Assembly (NCBI RefSeq): GCF_000255115.2
Contig: NC_018068.1
Location: 2,513,977-2,577,976 of the forward strand
Source: Desulfosporosinus acidiphilus SJ4
GTDB taxonomy: Bacteria; Bacillota; Desulfitobacteriia; Desulfitobacteriales; Desulfitobacteriaceae
DNA: 64,000 nucleotides
Reading direction: 5' to 3'
Part shown: positions 25,770 through 35,059 of the stretch, one piece after another
How the letters are laid out: each line of letters begins with the position of its first letter
Numbering within the stretch: the stretch's first letter is position 1
Program-made: the position numbers and the translations under genes
The notes under the pieces: generated by a model
What the model was told of the DNA's origin: nothing
What the model saw: the letters and a program-made list of their open reading frames with translations, nothing else
Databases searched by the model: none

Positions 25770-26204
25770 CTAAAGCAAGGTTTCAATATCATCTTGAGCT
25801 GGAGTTTCCGGAAATGAAGTTTCTGAAGATGGGGTTTCGGTAAGGGGTTCTGAAGGGCTTTCATTCTCTACTTCTGATTCGATGATCTCTTCAAGTGAGG
25901 ACTGAACAACGTTCTTATAACCTAATTTTCGAGGTTTTATGTCCTGCCATAGAACATTGAGATCTTCTTTGATTTTCTTTCCTTTTTCCAAAAGATTCGT
26001 GCTTTTTTCTTTTATGGTTTCTGCTTGTTGAACAGTACAATCTTGGACATGATCGGCAATATTGACGGCTCTAGTCTGAATATCTTTACGTAATGCCTCT
26101 CCGCTCTTCGGCGAGACCATTAACCCGACAAACGCGCCGGCTACTCCGCCCACGAGGGCTGCAATGGCAACAGAACCTATGCTCGTTTTTTTAGCTATGG
26201 GCAT
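25770..26204 (-). CDS. YtxH-domain general-stress-type membrane protein
   Basis: 144 residues. The N-terminal SVAIAALVGGVAGAFVGLMVSPKSGEALR is the typical YtxH Gly-rich membrane segment followed by SGxxLR. A coiled, charged region comes next, and then an acidic Glu/Pro/Ser-rich tail. The protein is likely single-pass; its function is unknown, and in bacilli such proteins belong to the general stress set. AAAGGAG stands before the ATG. It interrupts the cob genes on the opposite strand. Confidence 0.85.
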   Translation of the reverse strand: MPIAKKTSIGSVAIAALVGGVAGAFVGLMVSPKSGEALRKDIQTRAVNIADHVQDCTVQQAETIKEKSTNLLEKGKKIKEDLNVLWQDIKPRKLGYKNVVQSSLEEIIESEVENESPSEPLTETPSSETSFPETPAQDDIETLL

Positions 26205-26553
26205 AAATCATGAACTCCTTTCTTTGCACTTTATGCAAAATATATTATTCTAGAGGAGTTAGTGTAGTTCCTAATAATTGATGGTATAATATAACATATA
26301 TGGTTAAAATATAATCATTATGTTTTGTTAAACCTAAACTGAAGTAAAAGAATAATTTAAGAATTAATTGATTAAATAGACGTTAAGCCTTACAATAAAA
26401 ATCAGATTATCGTATCGTTGTTTGATTTTTAAACTGCTTGGGCAGATAAGTTTTCTTCAAAAAGAGGAATTTTGTATATATTTATAGAATACTTAGACAA
26501 TAAAGCAGCCTCTTAATTTACTTAGTAACTTTCGAGATAATTTCATATCAAAT
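26205..26553. other. Divergent promoter region between ytxH and the cob operon
   Basis: AT-rich, with no gene. It must carry the rightward promoter for riboswitch 2 and the leftward promoter for the YtxH gene. No single best pair of promoter boxes stands out. Confidence 0.5.
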
Positions 26554-26708
26554 ACTTAAGGCTCCTCAGTCAATGAGGATCTGAAAGGGGAAGCCGGTGT
26601 AAATCCGGCGCGGTCCCGCCACTGTGAACAAGGAGTTCTCTCCCGTCCATTTAGATCTTGAAATGATGGAGAGAATGATGATTTGAAGCCAGAAAACCTT
26701 ACTTAAGT
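26554..26708 (+). ncRNA. Cobalamin riboswitch 2 (upstream of the cob operon)
   Basis: P1 is ACTTAAG (26554-26560) with CTTAAGT (26702-26708). Conserved blocks: GGGGAAGCCGGTGTAAATCC, GCGGTCCCGCCACTGTGA and the B12 box GAAGCCAGAAAACCTT. It is followed by an intrinsic terminator, so it is probably a transcription-attenuating switch that turns the operon off when adenosylcobalamin is plentiful. Confidence 0.93.
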
Positions 26709-26765
26709 AATTCACTGACCTACGAGCGATAGGTAATGTGTGTGTTTATTAAGGGTAAACCATAC

Positions 26766-26788
26766 GAGCCGCTCAGGCTCTTTTTTAA
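26766..26788 (+). terminator. Riboswitch 2 expression-platform terminator
   Basis: GAGCC (26766-26770) pairs with GGCTC (26776-26780), followed by six T. A second terminator-like pair, GCTAAC (26811-26816) with GTTAGC (26858-26863) before TTTTCTTTATT, lies further down the leader. The short open frame that crosses this leader is not considered a gene. Confidence 0.75.
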
Positions 26789-26950
26789 TACTATCAGAGA
26801 GAAACCTTCGGCTAACTGCAAAAAGAGTTTATACGTGCGAAGACAGTGTCTTGGAGCGTTAGCTAAGTTTTCTTTATTCTCTATATTTTTCTCACAGATC
26901 TGCCGTCGAGTTTTTGAGACAGCGATCCAACCACGGAAGAAGGGGAAGAA

Positions 26951-28189
26951 ATGTTAAAGGTAATCGGAATTGGTCCCGGCAGGTCGGAATGGCTGCCACC
27001 GGCTGTTGGAGATCTTGTTAATCACTGTGATGTACTAATAGGAGGGTCACGAGCCCTTGAATTGTTTCCTGATTTTCCGGGCAGTCAACATTGTTTGTCC
27101 GGAGACCTTGACTCCAGCCTCACTGTGATTAAAGATGCTCTTCTGGAGAAGAAAGTCATTGGTGTTCTCGTCTCGGGTGACCCTGGGTTTTTCAGCCTGC
27201 TGCCAAGGTTAAAAAAAGAATTCCCCGAGGAACAGATGGATGTGTACCCCGGAATTAGTTCTCTTCAGTTTGCCTTTGCCAGAGCTGGTCTGCCTTGGCA
27301 AGAGGCTGACTTTGTCAGTGTTCATGGACGAGATCTGTCATTACTCCCCCCCAAACTAATTCGTCTGACAGCAGTATTGACCGGCGGGGCAAATACTCCC
27401 CAAAACGTTGCTCAATTCTATCTCGATTTGGGACAAAATCCGAATATTTCAGTAGGGAATGCTCTGGCTTATCCTGAAGAACTATGGCAATTAATGGATG
27501 CCCGTCATTTGGCCCAGGAAAAAGATTTATTGAAGAACGCGATTCTTATTCTGCATCCGGATTCAATGCATTCAACAGACCATCAGTTTGAGACTGCAGC
27601 AAATGTTGCCTCCAGGAGTCGGATAGGGATTCCTGACCAGGAATTTTTGCGGGGAAAAGTTCCTATGACCAAGTCGGAGATTAGAGTCCAAGTCCTCGCC
27701 AAGGCCCAAATTTCCAAAACCGATACGATCGTTGACATCGGCGCGGGCACCGGAAGTATCAGTATTGAAGCTGCAGGTTTAGCTCCTGAGGGAGTTGTTT
27801 ATGCCATTGAAAATAATCCTGAAGCACAAGCTTTAATTGTCGCCAATCAGCAAAAGTTTGAAGTTTCGAATCTTCGCTTGATCCCCGGAACTGCTCCAGA
27901 CGTTTTTGCTGAACTTCCCGCCGTTAATGTCTGTATTATTGGGGGAAGTAAGGGGCGAATGAAAGATATTTTGCGAATGGTACCCCTCCTTGAGGGGGGA
28001 AGGGTTGTAATAACAGCTGTAACTCTCGAAACCATGTCTCAGAGCGTAAACTTACTGACTGAACTGAACTATCAGGACATTGATATTGTCTCTCTGCAAG
28101 CTGTCCGTTGGCAGCCCGTTCAAAATCTGCATATGGCCCAAGCCTTAAATCCTGTCTTTATACTATCTGCACGAAAAGGGGTACGATGA
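26951..28189 (+). CDS. cbiET: CbiET, bifunctional cobalt-precorrin-6B/7 C5/C15-methyltransferase and decarboxylase
   Basis: 412 residues, a CbiE-CbiT fusion equivalent to CobL. The N-terminal tetrapyrrole methylase half (1-~200) starts VIGIGPGRSEWLPP and has VSGDPGFFSLLPRL. The C-terminal Rossmann methyltransferase half (~210-410) has VDIGAGTGSISIEAA for S-adenosylmethionine. The two halves methylate C5 and C15 and remove the acetate carboxyl at C12. GGGGAAG precedes the ATG. It is the first gene of the operon after riboswitch 2 and overlaps cbiL by ATGA. Confidence 0.93.
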   Translation: MLKVIGIGPGRSEWLPPAVGDLVNHCDVLIGGSRALELFPDFPGSQHCLSGDLDSSLTVIKDALLEKKVIGVLVSGDPGFFSLLPRLKKEFPEEQMDVYPGISSLQFAFARAGLPWQEADFVSVHGRDLSLLPPKLIRLTAVLTGGANTPQNVAQFYLDLGQNPNISVGNALAYPEELWQLMDARHLAQEKDLLKNAILILHPDSMHSTDHQFETAANVASRSRIGIPDQEFLRGKVPMTKSEIRVQVLAKAQISKTDTIVDIGAGTGSISIEAAGLAPEGVVYAIENNPEAQALIVANQQKFEVSNLRLIPGTAPDVFAELPAVNVCIIGGSKGRMKDILRMVPLLEGGRVVITAVTLETMSQSVNLLTELNYQDIDIVSLQAVRWQPVQNLHMAQALNPVFILSARKGVR

Positions 28190-28920
28190 TGACAACAACA
28201 TGGGGAAAATTTTATGGAGTCGGAGTAGGACCGGGAGACCCTCGCCTTTTAACTCTGCAGGCTGTCGATGTCTTGCAGGCAGTAGATCTGGTCGCCATAC
28301 CAAAATCGAAAATGGAAAGGGAAAGTGTTGCCTGGGACATCGCTAAAGTCCATTGTCCAGCGAATGTGCGTCTTTTAGAATTAGAAATGCCCATGACAGC
28401 TGATCAGCAAGTTTTAGCTAAAGCCTGGCAGGATGGAGCTGAAATGCTCTTAAAGGAGCTAAAGCAGGGTAAATCTATCGCCTTTATTACCTTAGGAGAC
28501 CCCTCCTTATATAGTACTTACAGTTACCTGCTAAATCTTTTGGAAGAAAAATTACCTTCCGATTTAATTACTACCATCCCAGGCATTACTGCTATGGCGG
28601 CTGCGGCTGCGAAAATCAATTTGCCGCTGGCGACGGGGGATGAGCCTTTACTAGTTTTGCCGAGCACGGAGGATGTTGGACAATATCTTGATTTTCCCAA
28701 TTTAGTTTTAATGAAAGTCTCACGCAGACTTCCTGAAATATTAAATCTTCTTAAAGAAAGAGATCGCAAAGCCGTCTTACTGACACGCCTGGGACAGTTC
28801 GGAGAGGAAATCCGCTGGGAACCGAAACCTGAAGATTTTCAAACAGATAAGGTAGACTATCTCAGTCTGCTTCTGGTTAAAAAGAATTTATTGGGGAGGG
28901 AAAAGGGTGAGCGAAACTAA
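28186..28920 (+). CDS. cbiL: CbiL, cobalt-precorrin-2 C20-methyltransferase
   Basis: 244 residues from ATG 28186, which overlaps the CbiET stop; the longer open frame upstream is not needed. GVGVGPGDPRLLTLQAV is the class III methylase N-terminus, followed by ITLGDPSLYSTYSYL and PGITAMAAAAAK. CbiL uses S-adenosylmethionine to methylate C20. The CbiL/CobI identity is supported by AIPKSKMERESVAWDIAK, typical of this subgroup. The gene overlaps cbiF by 14 bases. Confidence 0.93.
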   Translation: MMTTTWGKFYGVGVGPGDPRLLTLQAVDVLQAVDLVAIPKSKMERESVAWDIAKVHCPANVRLLELEMPMTADQQVLAKAWQDGAEMLLKELKQGKSIAFITLGDPSLYSTYSYLLNLLEEKLPSDLITTIPGITAMAAAAAKINLPLATGDEPLLVLPSTEDVGQYLDFPNLVLMKVSRRLPEILNLLKERDRKAVLLTRLGQFGEEIRWEPKPEDFQTDKVDYLSLLLVKKNLLGREKGERN

Positions 28921-29695
28921 GACAAAGGGTGAAGTTATCTTTGTAGGTGCTGGTCCTGGTGATCCGGAACTGATTACTATCAAAGGATCACGAGCAATTG
29001 AGAAAGCGGATCGGGTCATATACGCCGGGTCTTTAGTCAACCCTGAGTTACTTAAGCTTTCTAAACCGGGAACTCCCTGTCATGACAGTGCTTCTTTGAC
29101 CCTGGAAGAGGTTATCACTTTAATGATCGAGGGAACTGCAAACGGTGAAACCGTCGTTCGTCTCCATACCGGAGACCCAAGCATGTATGGAGCCATTAAA
29201 GAACAATTTGATCGGTTGGACCAGCAAGGGATTTCCTATTCAGTAATTCCGGGAGTCAGCTCAGTTTTTGCCTCTGCTGCAGCAGTCAAGCGGGAATTTA
29301 CCTTGCCGGATATCAGCCAAACGTTAATTCTCACTCGTTTGGCCGGTCGAACCCCAGTCCCGGAGCGAGAAGCCTTAACTCTTTTAGCTAAACACCAATC
29401 CAGTATGGCAATTTTTCTAAGCGTTCAAGATATGAAGTCTGTGGTTGAAGCTTTACTTGAGGGAGGATATCCTGTCACCACTCCCATTGCCGTAGTTGCC
29501 AAAGCCAGCTGGCCTGACGAAGAGATCGTTTTCGGAACCTTGGAAACCATCGTCGATAAAGTGAAAGCCGCCGGTATCCGAAAACAGGCCCAAATCCTTG
29601 TGGGAGATTTCTTAGATCCTGCAGGGGGATATGCTCGGTCCAAGCTTTATGACCCAACCTTTACTCACGAATTCAGACAAGGAAAAGAATCGTGA
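28907..29695 (+). CDS. cbiF: CbiF, cobalt-precorrin-4 C11-methyltransferase
   Basis: 262 residues, with GTG start 28907. GEVIFVGAGPGDPELITIKG and VIYAGSLVNPELL are characteristic of CbiF/CobM, followed by RLHTGDPSMYGAIKEQ. It methylates C11 using S-adenosylmethionine. The overlaps with cbiL (14 bases) and cbiG (4 bases) indicate translational coupling. Confidence 0.94.
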   Translation: MSETKTKGEVIFVGAGPGDPELITIKGSRAIEKADRVIYAGSLVNPELLKLSKPGTPCHDSASLTLEEVITLMIEGTANGETVVRLHTGDPSMYGAIKEQFDRLDQQGISYSVIPGVSSVFASAAAVKREFTLPDISQTLILTRLAGRTPVPEREALTLLAKHQSSMAIFLSVQDMKSVVEALLEGGYPVTTPIAVVAKASWPDEEIVFGTLETIVDKVKAAGIRKQAQILVGDFLDPAGGYARSKLYDPTFTHEFRQGKES

Positions 29696-30930
29696 AGATA
29701 GCGCTGCTTGCCATAACAGATCGCGGTTTGACTACAGCTCTTCGCATTGGAGAGAATCTTCCCAGTTCTATGGCCCCGACTCTTTATCTTCATGAAAAAG
29801 CGATTCCAAAAATGATCACATCCGAAGACAAAGAAAGAGAAGGCTCTATCCCTATTCGAATTTTTCAGCGTTTAGGGGACCTTGTTCCTGCACTATGGCA
29901 GGAAGGTTCAGTACTTATCTTTATCATGGCTTCAGGAATTGTGGTTCGAAAGATAGCTTCATTGATCGACAGGAAAGACCGAGATCCTGCCGTATTGGTT
30001 TTAGATGAGGCAGGGAAATTTGTAATTCCTTTGCTTTCCGGGCATTTAGGAGGCGCGAATGCCTGGGCCAGACTAATTGCCAAGCAAATTGATGCCCAGG
30101 CAGTTATTACTACCGCTACAGATGGCCGGGGGATCATAGCACCCGATGAATACGCTCGAAGGTTTGGCTGGAAGGTAGAGCCTGTTGACCATTTACCGGC
30201 AGTCAATCGTTTGCTGCTGGAAGAGAAAGTCCTCAAAGTAGTAACTCCATATATTCTGAGCATTGACCCAACACTTCTCGACGATCCTCACTATTGTTTT
30301 TCTGTGGGGCATGGAAGAGGAAAATCTCTAGATTATTTGAATTGCAGAGGCGAAGGTGATCAATCAAGAAATGGAATGAAGGACTCTTTAGATAATCATG
30401 CTTTAGATAATCATAATGTAGGAAACATAAAGGCTGAAGATGAAGCAAATGTAATTATCGATGCTTTTCCGAAACGTGACATCCCGGCGAATTGTATTTA
30501 TCTTATCCCTCCGGTTTTAAGTGTCGGAGTCGGTTGCCGCAGAGGAGTTTCCGGCACTGTGGTCTTAGAGCGTATCACTGAAGATATGGAAAAAATCGGT
30601 GCATCCTTAAAAGCTATTTCCGGCATTTATAGTATTGATTTAAAAGCTGATGAGGAGGGATTGCGGAAAGCGGCTCAATCCCTCGGAGTTGATTTTCAAA
30701 CCTTTTCCGCCGCTGAACTTCAAACAGCAATTAACCAGGAACAACTAACCCGATCAAACTTTGTAATGGAAAAGATAGGAGTGGACGGAGTATGCGAAGC
30801 AGCGAGTATACTGGGAGCACACAAGGGGCAGCTGATTCTGCCCAAGACCAAAGGACAGGGAGTCACGGTGGCCATCAGCATAGCAAACTCTTTGTCGTGG
30901 GACTCGGACCCGGAGATCCTGAACACATGA
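29692..30930 (+). CDS. cbiG: CbiG, cobalt-precorrin-5A hydrolase
   Basis: 412 residues, GTG start. The N-terminal, central (LLSGHLGGANAWARLIA) and C-terminal (SVGVGCRRGVSG) parts are those of CbiG, which opens the delta-lactone and releases the two-carbon fragment as acetaldehyde. An insert of roughly 35 Asn/Asp/His-rich residues (about 225-258) sits before the C-terminal domain. The last ~17 residues, after GVTVAIS, go beyond the normal family end and run over the cbiH start. Confidence 0.92.
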   Translation: MKIALLAITDRGLTTALRIGENLPSSMAPTLYLHEKAIPKMITSEDKEREGSIPIRIFQRLGDLVPALWQEGSVLIFIMASGIVVRKIASLIDRKDRDPAVLVLDEAGKFVIPLLSGHLGGANAWARLIAKQIDAQAVITTATDGRGIIAPDEYARRFGWKVEPVDHLPAVNRLLLEEKVLKVVTPYILSIDPTLLDDPHYCFSVGHGRGKSLDYLNCRGEGDQSRNGMKDSLDNHALDNHNVGNIKAEDEANVIIDAFPKRDIPANCIYLIPPVLSVGVGCRRGVSGTVVLERITEDMEKIGASLKAISGIYSIDLKADEEGLRKAAQSLGVDFQTFSAAELQTAINQEQLTRSNFVMEKIGVDGVCEAASILGAHKGQLILPKTKGQGVTVAISIANSLSWDSDPEILNT

Positions 30931-31616
30931 CAGCACGGGTTCAATCCGTATTAAATGAGGTAGAATACATCGTAGGTTACAAAACTTACATAGATTTGAT
31001 TCGGCCCTTTATAACCCATCAAGAAGTTGTTGCCACCGGCATGCGGCAGGAAATTGATCGCTGCCGGGAAGCCATTCGTTTGGCAGGAGAAGGGCACCGA
31101 GTTGCCGTGGTAAGCAGCGGAGACGCCGGAGTCTACGGAATGGCTGGGATTATCATTGAATGTATGGAACAGGCGGGACTTATGGACCTCCCTTTGGAAA
31201 TTATCCCGGGCGTTACGGCAGCCTCAGCGGCGGCCTCCATGCTTGGGGCACCTCTCATGCATGATTTTGCCGTGATCAGTTTAAGTGATTTACTTACCCC
31301 CTGGGAAGTTATTGAAAAACGGGTTCGCTTAGCCGCTGAAGGGGATTTCATTTTTGCTATTTATAATCCGAAAAGTCAAGGCCGTACCCAACATATTGAA
31401 ACAGTCCGGGAAATCCTTTTGCAATACCGCCGTCCTGATACTCCCGTCGGGCTTGTTCGTGAAGCCTTACGAGGTGACGAATCCAGTGTCTTAATCACGA
31501 ACCTTGCCGAATTTACTAATCACCCCATCGATATGCTGACGACGGTCATTGTCGGAAATTCCCAAACCCGTATCGTCGGACCTTATATGGTGACTTCCCG
31601 AGGCTATAAATTATGA
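30792..31616 (+). CDS. cbiH: CbiH, cobalt-precorrin-3 C17-methyltransferase
   Basis: 274 residues. KLFVVGLGPGDPEHMT is the normal family start, but the only in-frame start codon is the ATG at 30792, about 32 codons earlier. The protein therefore has a Gln/Gly/Ser-rich N-terminal extension, and the gene overlaps cbiG by 139 bases in another phase. SSGDAGVYGMAG and PGVTAASAAASMLGAP fit CbiH/CobJ, which methylates C17 and contracts the ring. GGAG lies upstream. It overlaps cbiJ by ATGA. Confidence 0.92.
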   Translation: MRSSEYTGSTQGAADSAQDQRTGSHGGHQHSKLFVVGLGPGDPEHMTARVQSVLNEVEYIVGYKTYIDLIRPFITHQEVVATGMRQEIDRCREAIRLAGEGHRVAVVSSGDAGVYGMAGIIIECMEQAGLMDLPLEIIPGVTAASAAASMLGAPLMHDFAVISLSDLLTPWEVIEKRVRLAAEGDFIFAIYNPKSQGRTQHIETVREILLQYRRPDTPVGLVREALRGDESSVLITNLAEFTNHPIDMLTTVIVGNSQTRIVGPYMVTSRGYKL

Positions 31617-32407
31617 AGTTCCTGGTCTTAGCTGGGACAGAAGACGGACGCAATTTGGCTGAAGCCATAAAGAGCCGGGGACATGAGGTATTAGTATCGA
31701 CTCTCACCGCTTACGGAGCAGATTTAGTCGCGGAATCAGGTCTGGATGCTCGTTCAGGAGCTATAAATGCCGAGCAGCTAACAGACCTTCTTAAAGGTGG
31801 ATCTTATTCAGCTCTCGTCGATGCCACCCATCCTTATGCCTTGCAGGTCAAGGAAATAGCTCAAAATGTTTGCAGCGAACTAAAAATACCCTATCTGCGC
31901 TGGGAGCGTTTGCCCCTGGATCTTGAGGATCACCGTCTGATTCATTGGGCCGAGGATATTCCAGGCGCTTCCCAAAAGGCGGCCGCTCTGGGGGAACGCA
32001 TCCTGCTTACCACCGGGAGCAATTCCTTGCCGGATTGGAGGGCACAACCCTGTTTAAACAATAAAAGCCTTTTCATACGTGTCTTGCCCACTTCCCAGGT
32101 TTTATCACGTTGTGAAAACCTAGGATTTAAGCCCAATCAGATCATTGCTGCCCAAGGGCCGTTTTCTCAAGCCTGGGACGAAGCCATGTTCCGGCAATTA
32201 AAAATTAATGTTGTGGTTGCTAAGGAAAGCGGCCAAGTAGGAGGAACCTTGGAAAAAGCAGAAGCTTGCCGCAGGTTAGATATACCTCTGGTTCTTTTAA
32301 AGCGGCCGTCCGCTAAAACAATAAGCAGCTCGGATATTCCGATAGTTGTTGCTCATTCGATACCGCAATTTCTAAAACAAATGGAGGAACTCTTTGATGA
32401 AAACTGA
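31613..32407 (+). CDS. cbiJ: CbiJ, cobalt-precorrin-6A reductase
   Basis: 264 residues. The N-terminal LVLAGTEDGRNLAEAI nucleotide-binding loop, VDATHPYALQVKEIA and LTTGSNSLPDW are typical of CbiJ/CobK. The enzyme reduces the macrocycle with NAD(P)H. It overlaps cbiH by 4 bases and cbiX by about 11. Confidence 0.92.
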   Translation: MKFLVLAGTEDGRNLAEAIKSRGHEVLVSTLTAYGADLVAESGLDARSGAINAEQLTDLLKGGSYSALVDATHPYALQVKEIAQNVCSELKIPYLRWERLPLDLEDHRLIHWAEDIPGASQKAAALGERILLTTGSNSLPDWRAQPCLNNKSLFIRVLPTSQVLSRCENLGFKPNQIIAAQGPFSQAWDEAMFRQLKINVVVAKESGQVGGTLEKAEACRRLDIPLVLLKRPSAKTISSSDIPIVVAHSIPQFLKQMEELFDEN

Positions 32408-32765
32408 GATCATTCTTTTAGGACATGGAAGCCGCCGCGCAGAAGCAAATCAAGGACTTTTAGAGGTCGCTGAAAAAGTAAGTTCCTTACTAGATCAACA
32501 AGTTACGCCTGCTTATATGGCTCACGATCATCCCAGTCTTCCTGAAGCTGTAGCGGAAAAAATCCAGGAAGGTGCCTCTCATATTGTTATTATGCCGCTG
32601 TTTCTCTTCCGGGGAATTCATGTCACCTATGATATTCATGAAGAACTGAAAGAGATACGCGAACAGCATCCGGAAGTCGAAATTGTCTTTACCAGAGAAT
32701 TGGGAGCTGATGACGGCATTGCCCAACTGGCGTCTGAGCGCATCAAGGAGGCCAGTCGAGGATGA
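32397..32765 (+). CDS. cbiX: CbiX-S, short sirohydrochlorin cobaltochelatase
   Basis: 122 residues from ATG 32397, with GGAGG upstream. This is the short single-domain form. His10 in LLGHGSRR and the His in FLFRGIHVTYDI are the metal-binding pair. It inserts Co(II) into sirohydrochlorin, the committed first step of the early-insertion pathway. Short CbiX works as a homodimer. Its stop overlaps the cbiC start. Confidence 0.93.
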   Translation: MKTEIILLGHGSRRAEANQGLLEVAEKVSSLLDQQVTPAYMAHDHPSLPEAVAEKIQEGASHIVIMPLFLFRGIHVTYDIHEELKEIREQHPEVEIVFTRELGADDGIAQLASERIKEASRG

Positions 32766-33397
32766 CAGAGTTTATATTGGATCCCCAGCAAATTGAAAAG
32801 AAAAGTATGAATATCATTCGTTCTGCTCTTACGCGTGACTGGCCGGAAAAAGAATATCCAGTGGTCGAACGCTTAATTCATACCAGTGGTGATCCATCCT
32901 TGGAACAGGTTATTGCCCTCCATCCTCAAGCTATTGATTGCGGCCTTGAAGCCCTGAAACACGGAGCCAGGGTTATCACGGATGTGGAGATGGTACGCGC
33001 CGGAATCGCCAAAGAAAAACTTAAATCCCTAGGAGGAAGTGTTGAGTGCAATTTGAATGCACCGGAAATTGCTCAACAAGCTAAAGAGTGGGGGATTACC
33101 CGCTCAATGACCGCCTTTCGGATGTATCCGGATCGATTGCAGGGCGCAATAGTTGCGATTGGCAATGCTCCTACGGCTCTGTTGGAGGTTTTGCGTCTGG
33201 CCGAGAATCCCGAAACACGTCCGGCTTTAATCATCGGCATCCCTGTGGGCTTTGTCGGTGCCAAGGAAGCCAAAGATTTACTTTGGCAGCACCAGGAAAT
33301 CCCTTCGATTACTGTTCTGGGGACCCGCGGGGGAAGCCCCATGGCAGCAACCGTAGTCAATGCCTTAATCTATACCGCGTTGCGGCAAAAGAATTGA
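32762..33397 (+). CDS. cbiC: CbiC, cobalt-precorrin-8 methylmutase
   Basis: 211 residues. VVERLIHTSGDPS contains the catalytic His40, which moves the methyl group from C11 to C12 to give cobyrinate. ITDVEMVRAGI and GIPVGFVGAKEAKDLL are family hallmarks. It overlaps cbiX by 4 bases and precedes cbiP by 37 bases. Confidence 0.95.
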   Translation: MTEFILDPQQIEKKSMNIIRSALTRDWPEKEYPVVERLIHTSGDPSLEQVIALHPQAIDCGLEALKHGARVITDVEMVRAGIAKEKLKSLGGSVECNLNAPEIAQQAKEWGITRSMTAFRMYPDRLQGAIVAIGNAPTALLEVLRLAENPETRPALIIGIPVGFVGAKEAKDLLWQHQEIPSITVLGTRGGSPMAATVVNALIYTALRQKN

Positions 33398-33434
33398 AGC
33401 GAATTAACACCACCTTAGAAAAGAGGGTGAGGAT

Positions 33435-35045
33435 ATGTCTCCAGAGAAACAACCGGCAGCCAGACTCATGATCCAGGGAACCTCCTCCAGCGTGGGGAAA
33501 AGCGTGTTAGCCGCCGCCTTCTGCCGGATCTTTTACCAGGAAGGTTACCGGGTCAGTCCTTTTAAAGCCCAAAATATGGCCCTTAATTCCTTTGTTACTG
33601 CAGCAGGGGGTGAAATGGGACGTGCTCAAGTGGTTCAGGCTCAAGCGGCGGGTGTCGATCCTGATGTGCGTATGAATCCTATATTATTGAAACCCAGCGG
33701 TCCCAAAGGTTCTCAAGTCGTCATTATGGGAGTTTCCCAAGGGAATGTGACAGCCCTGCGTTATCATGGGGAATACCAGCGCTTGACTTGGCCTCATGCC
33801 CAAAAGGCACTGCACGAATTGCTCAATGACTATGAAATCGTTGTTATCGAAGGGGCAGGCAGCCCAGCGGAAGTAAATCTTAAATCCAACGACATCGTAA
33901 ATATGCGCGTAGCCATGGAAGCGAAGTCGCCCGTCTTACTCGTCGCCGACATCGACCGGGGCGGAGCCTTGGCCTCCGTGGTGGGGACCTTAGAATTAAT
34001 AGAACCGGAAGAACGGGCTTTGATTAAGGGAATTATCTTTAATAAATTTCGGGGGGAACTGGCTCTTCTTCAGCCGGCCTTAGATTTTATTGAAGAAAGA
34101 ACAGGAATACCTGTAGTGGGTGTTGTTCCCTATTTTAAAATACGGATTCCGGACGAAGATTCTGTAGCTATCAGCGAAGCTGCGGAAAAACCTGCTGTTT
34201 CCTCCGTTGATCAACTGGATATTGCGGTGATTCGCTTGCCCTATATTTCTAACTTTACTGATTTTGATGCCTTGCAGGACGAGCCTGATGTCTGTGTGCA
34301 CTATGTTACAGAACTTGGCAATTTAGGGAACCCGGATTTAATCGTTATTCCTGGCAGTAAAAACACTCTCGCTGACTTACGCTTTTTACACGAAAGCGGG
34401 TTGGGAAATCAGATATATAAGTCTTGGAAAGAAGATCTTCCTATCCTTGGGATCTGCGGAGGCTACCAAATGATGGGGCGATTAGTGAAGGACCCTCTTC
34501 ATACGGAATCCGATCTGGAAGAAGTGCCCGGACTGGGAATTCTCCCCATGGTCACCGAATTTTACCCGCAAAAACATACGGTCCAAAGTAAAGGGACCAT
34601 CCGATCGACGGGAACCTTTTTTCAAGGTTGTACCGGAGAGTCTGTGGCAGGCTATGAGATCCATATGGGGCGTTCTATCCCTGATGAAGATCAAGAACCG
34701 CTATTTGAATTAACGTCTAACGGTGTATCATATCCTGACGGATTACAGGCAGGGAATGGTTACGGAACGTATCTGCACGGGATTTTTGACAATGATCAGT
34801 TAAGGACTTCTCTTCTGAATTGGCTTTGGCAGCGTAAAGACCGCATTCGTCCCAGTGAAGCGACTCAGTCTCAGGCGGCCCTGAGGGAATCAGCTTTTAA
34901 TGAATTAGCTGATCTCGTACGTCAGAATGTTGATGTTGAGCGTATCCGCAGGATTATGGGACTGCCGCCAAATGACGATCAGGAATTTTCAAATGCAGCT
35001 AAAGTTTCTGTAATTGGGAAATCATCCATTAAAGAAAATTGCTAG
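33435..35045 (+). CDS. cbiP: CbiP/CobQ, adenosylcobyric acid synthase (glutamine-dependent)
   Basis: 536 residues, with an N-terminal P-loop-like domain (IQGTSSSVGKSVLAAAFCR) and a C-terminal class I glutamine amidotransferase domain with Cys341 in GICGGYQMMG and His in GTYLHGIFDN. It amidates the b, d, e and g carboxyls. AAGAGGGTGAGG lies before the ATG. It is followed after 14 bases by cbiB. Confidence 0.95.
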   Translation: MSPEKQPAARLMIQGTSSSVGKSVLAAAFCRIFYQEGYRVSPFKAQNMALNSFVTAAGGEMGRAQVVQAQAAGVDPDVRMNPILLKPSGPKGSQVVIMGVSQGNVTALRYHGEYQRLTWPHAQKALHELLNDYEIVVIEGAGSPAEVNLKSNDIVNMRVAMEAKSPVLLVADIDRGGALASVVGTLELIEPEERALIKGIIFNKFRGELALLQPALDFIEERTGIPVVGVVPYFKIRIPDEDSVAISEAAEKPAVSSVDQLDIAVIRLPYISNFTDFDALQDEPDVCVHYVTELGNLGNPDLIVIPGSKNTLADLRFLHESGLGNQIYKSWKEDLPILGICGGYQMMGRLVKDPLHTESDLEEVPGLGILPMVTEFYPQKHTVQSKGTIRSTGTFFQGCTGESVAGYEIHMGRSIPDEDQEPLFELTSNGVSYPDGLQAGNGYGTYLHGIFDNDQLRTSLLNWLWQRKDRIRPSEATQSQAALRESAFNELADLVRQNVDVERIRRIMGLPPNDDQEFSNAAKVSVIGKSSIKENC

Positions 35046-35059
35046 GAGAAGGATGATGG

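Noticed and set aside
26736-26957. 73-codon open frame between riboswitch 2 and cbiET
   Set aside because: It crosses the riboswitch terminator, lacks a ribosome site and has no protein-like pattern.
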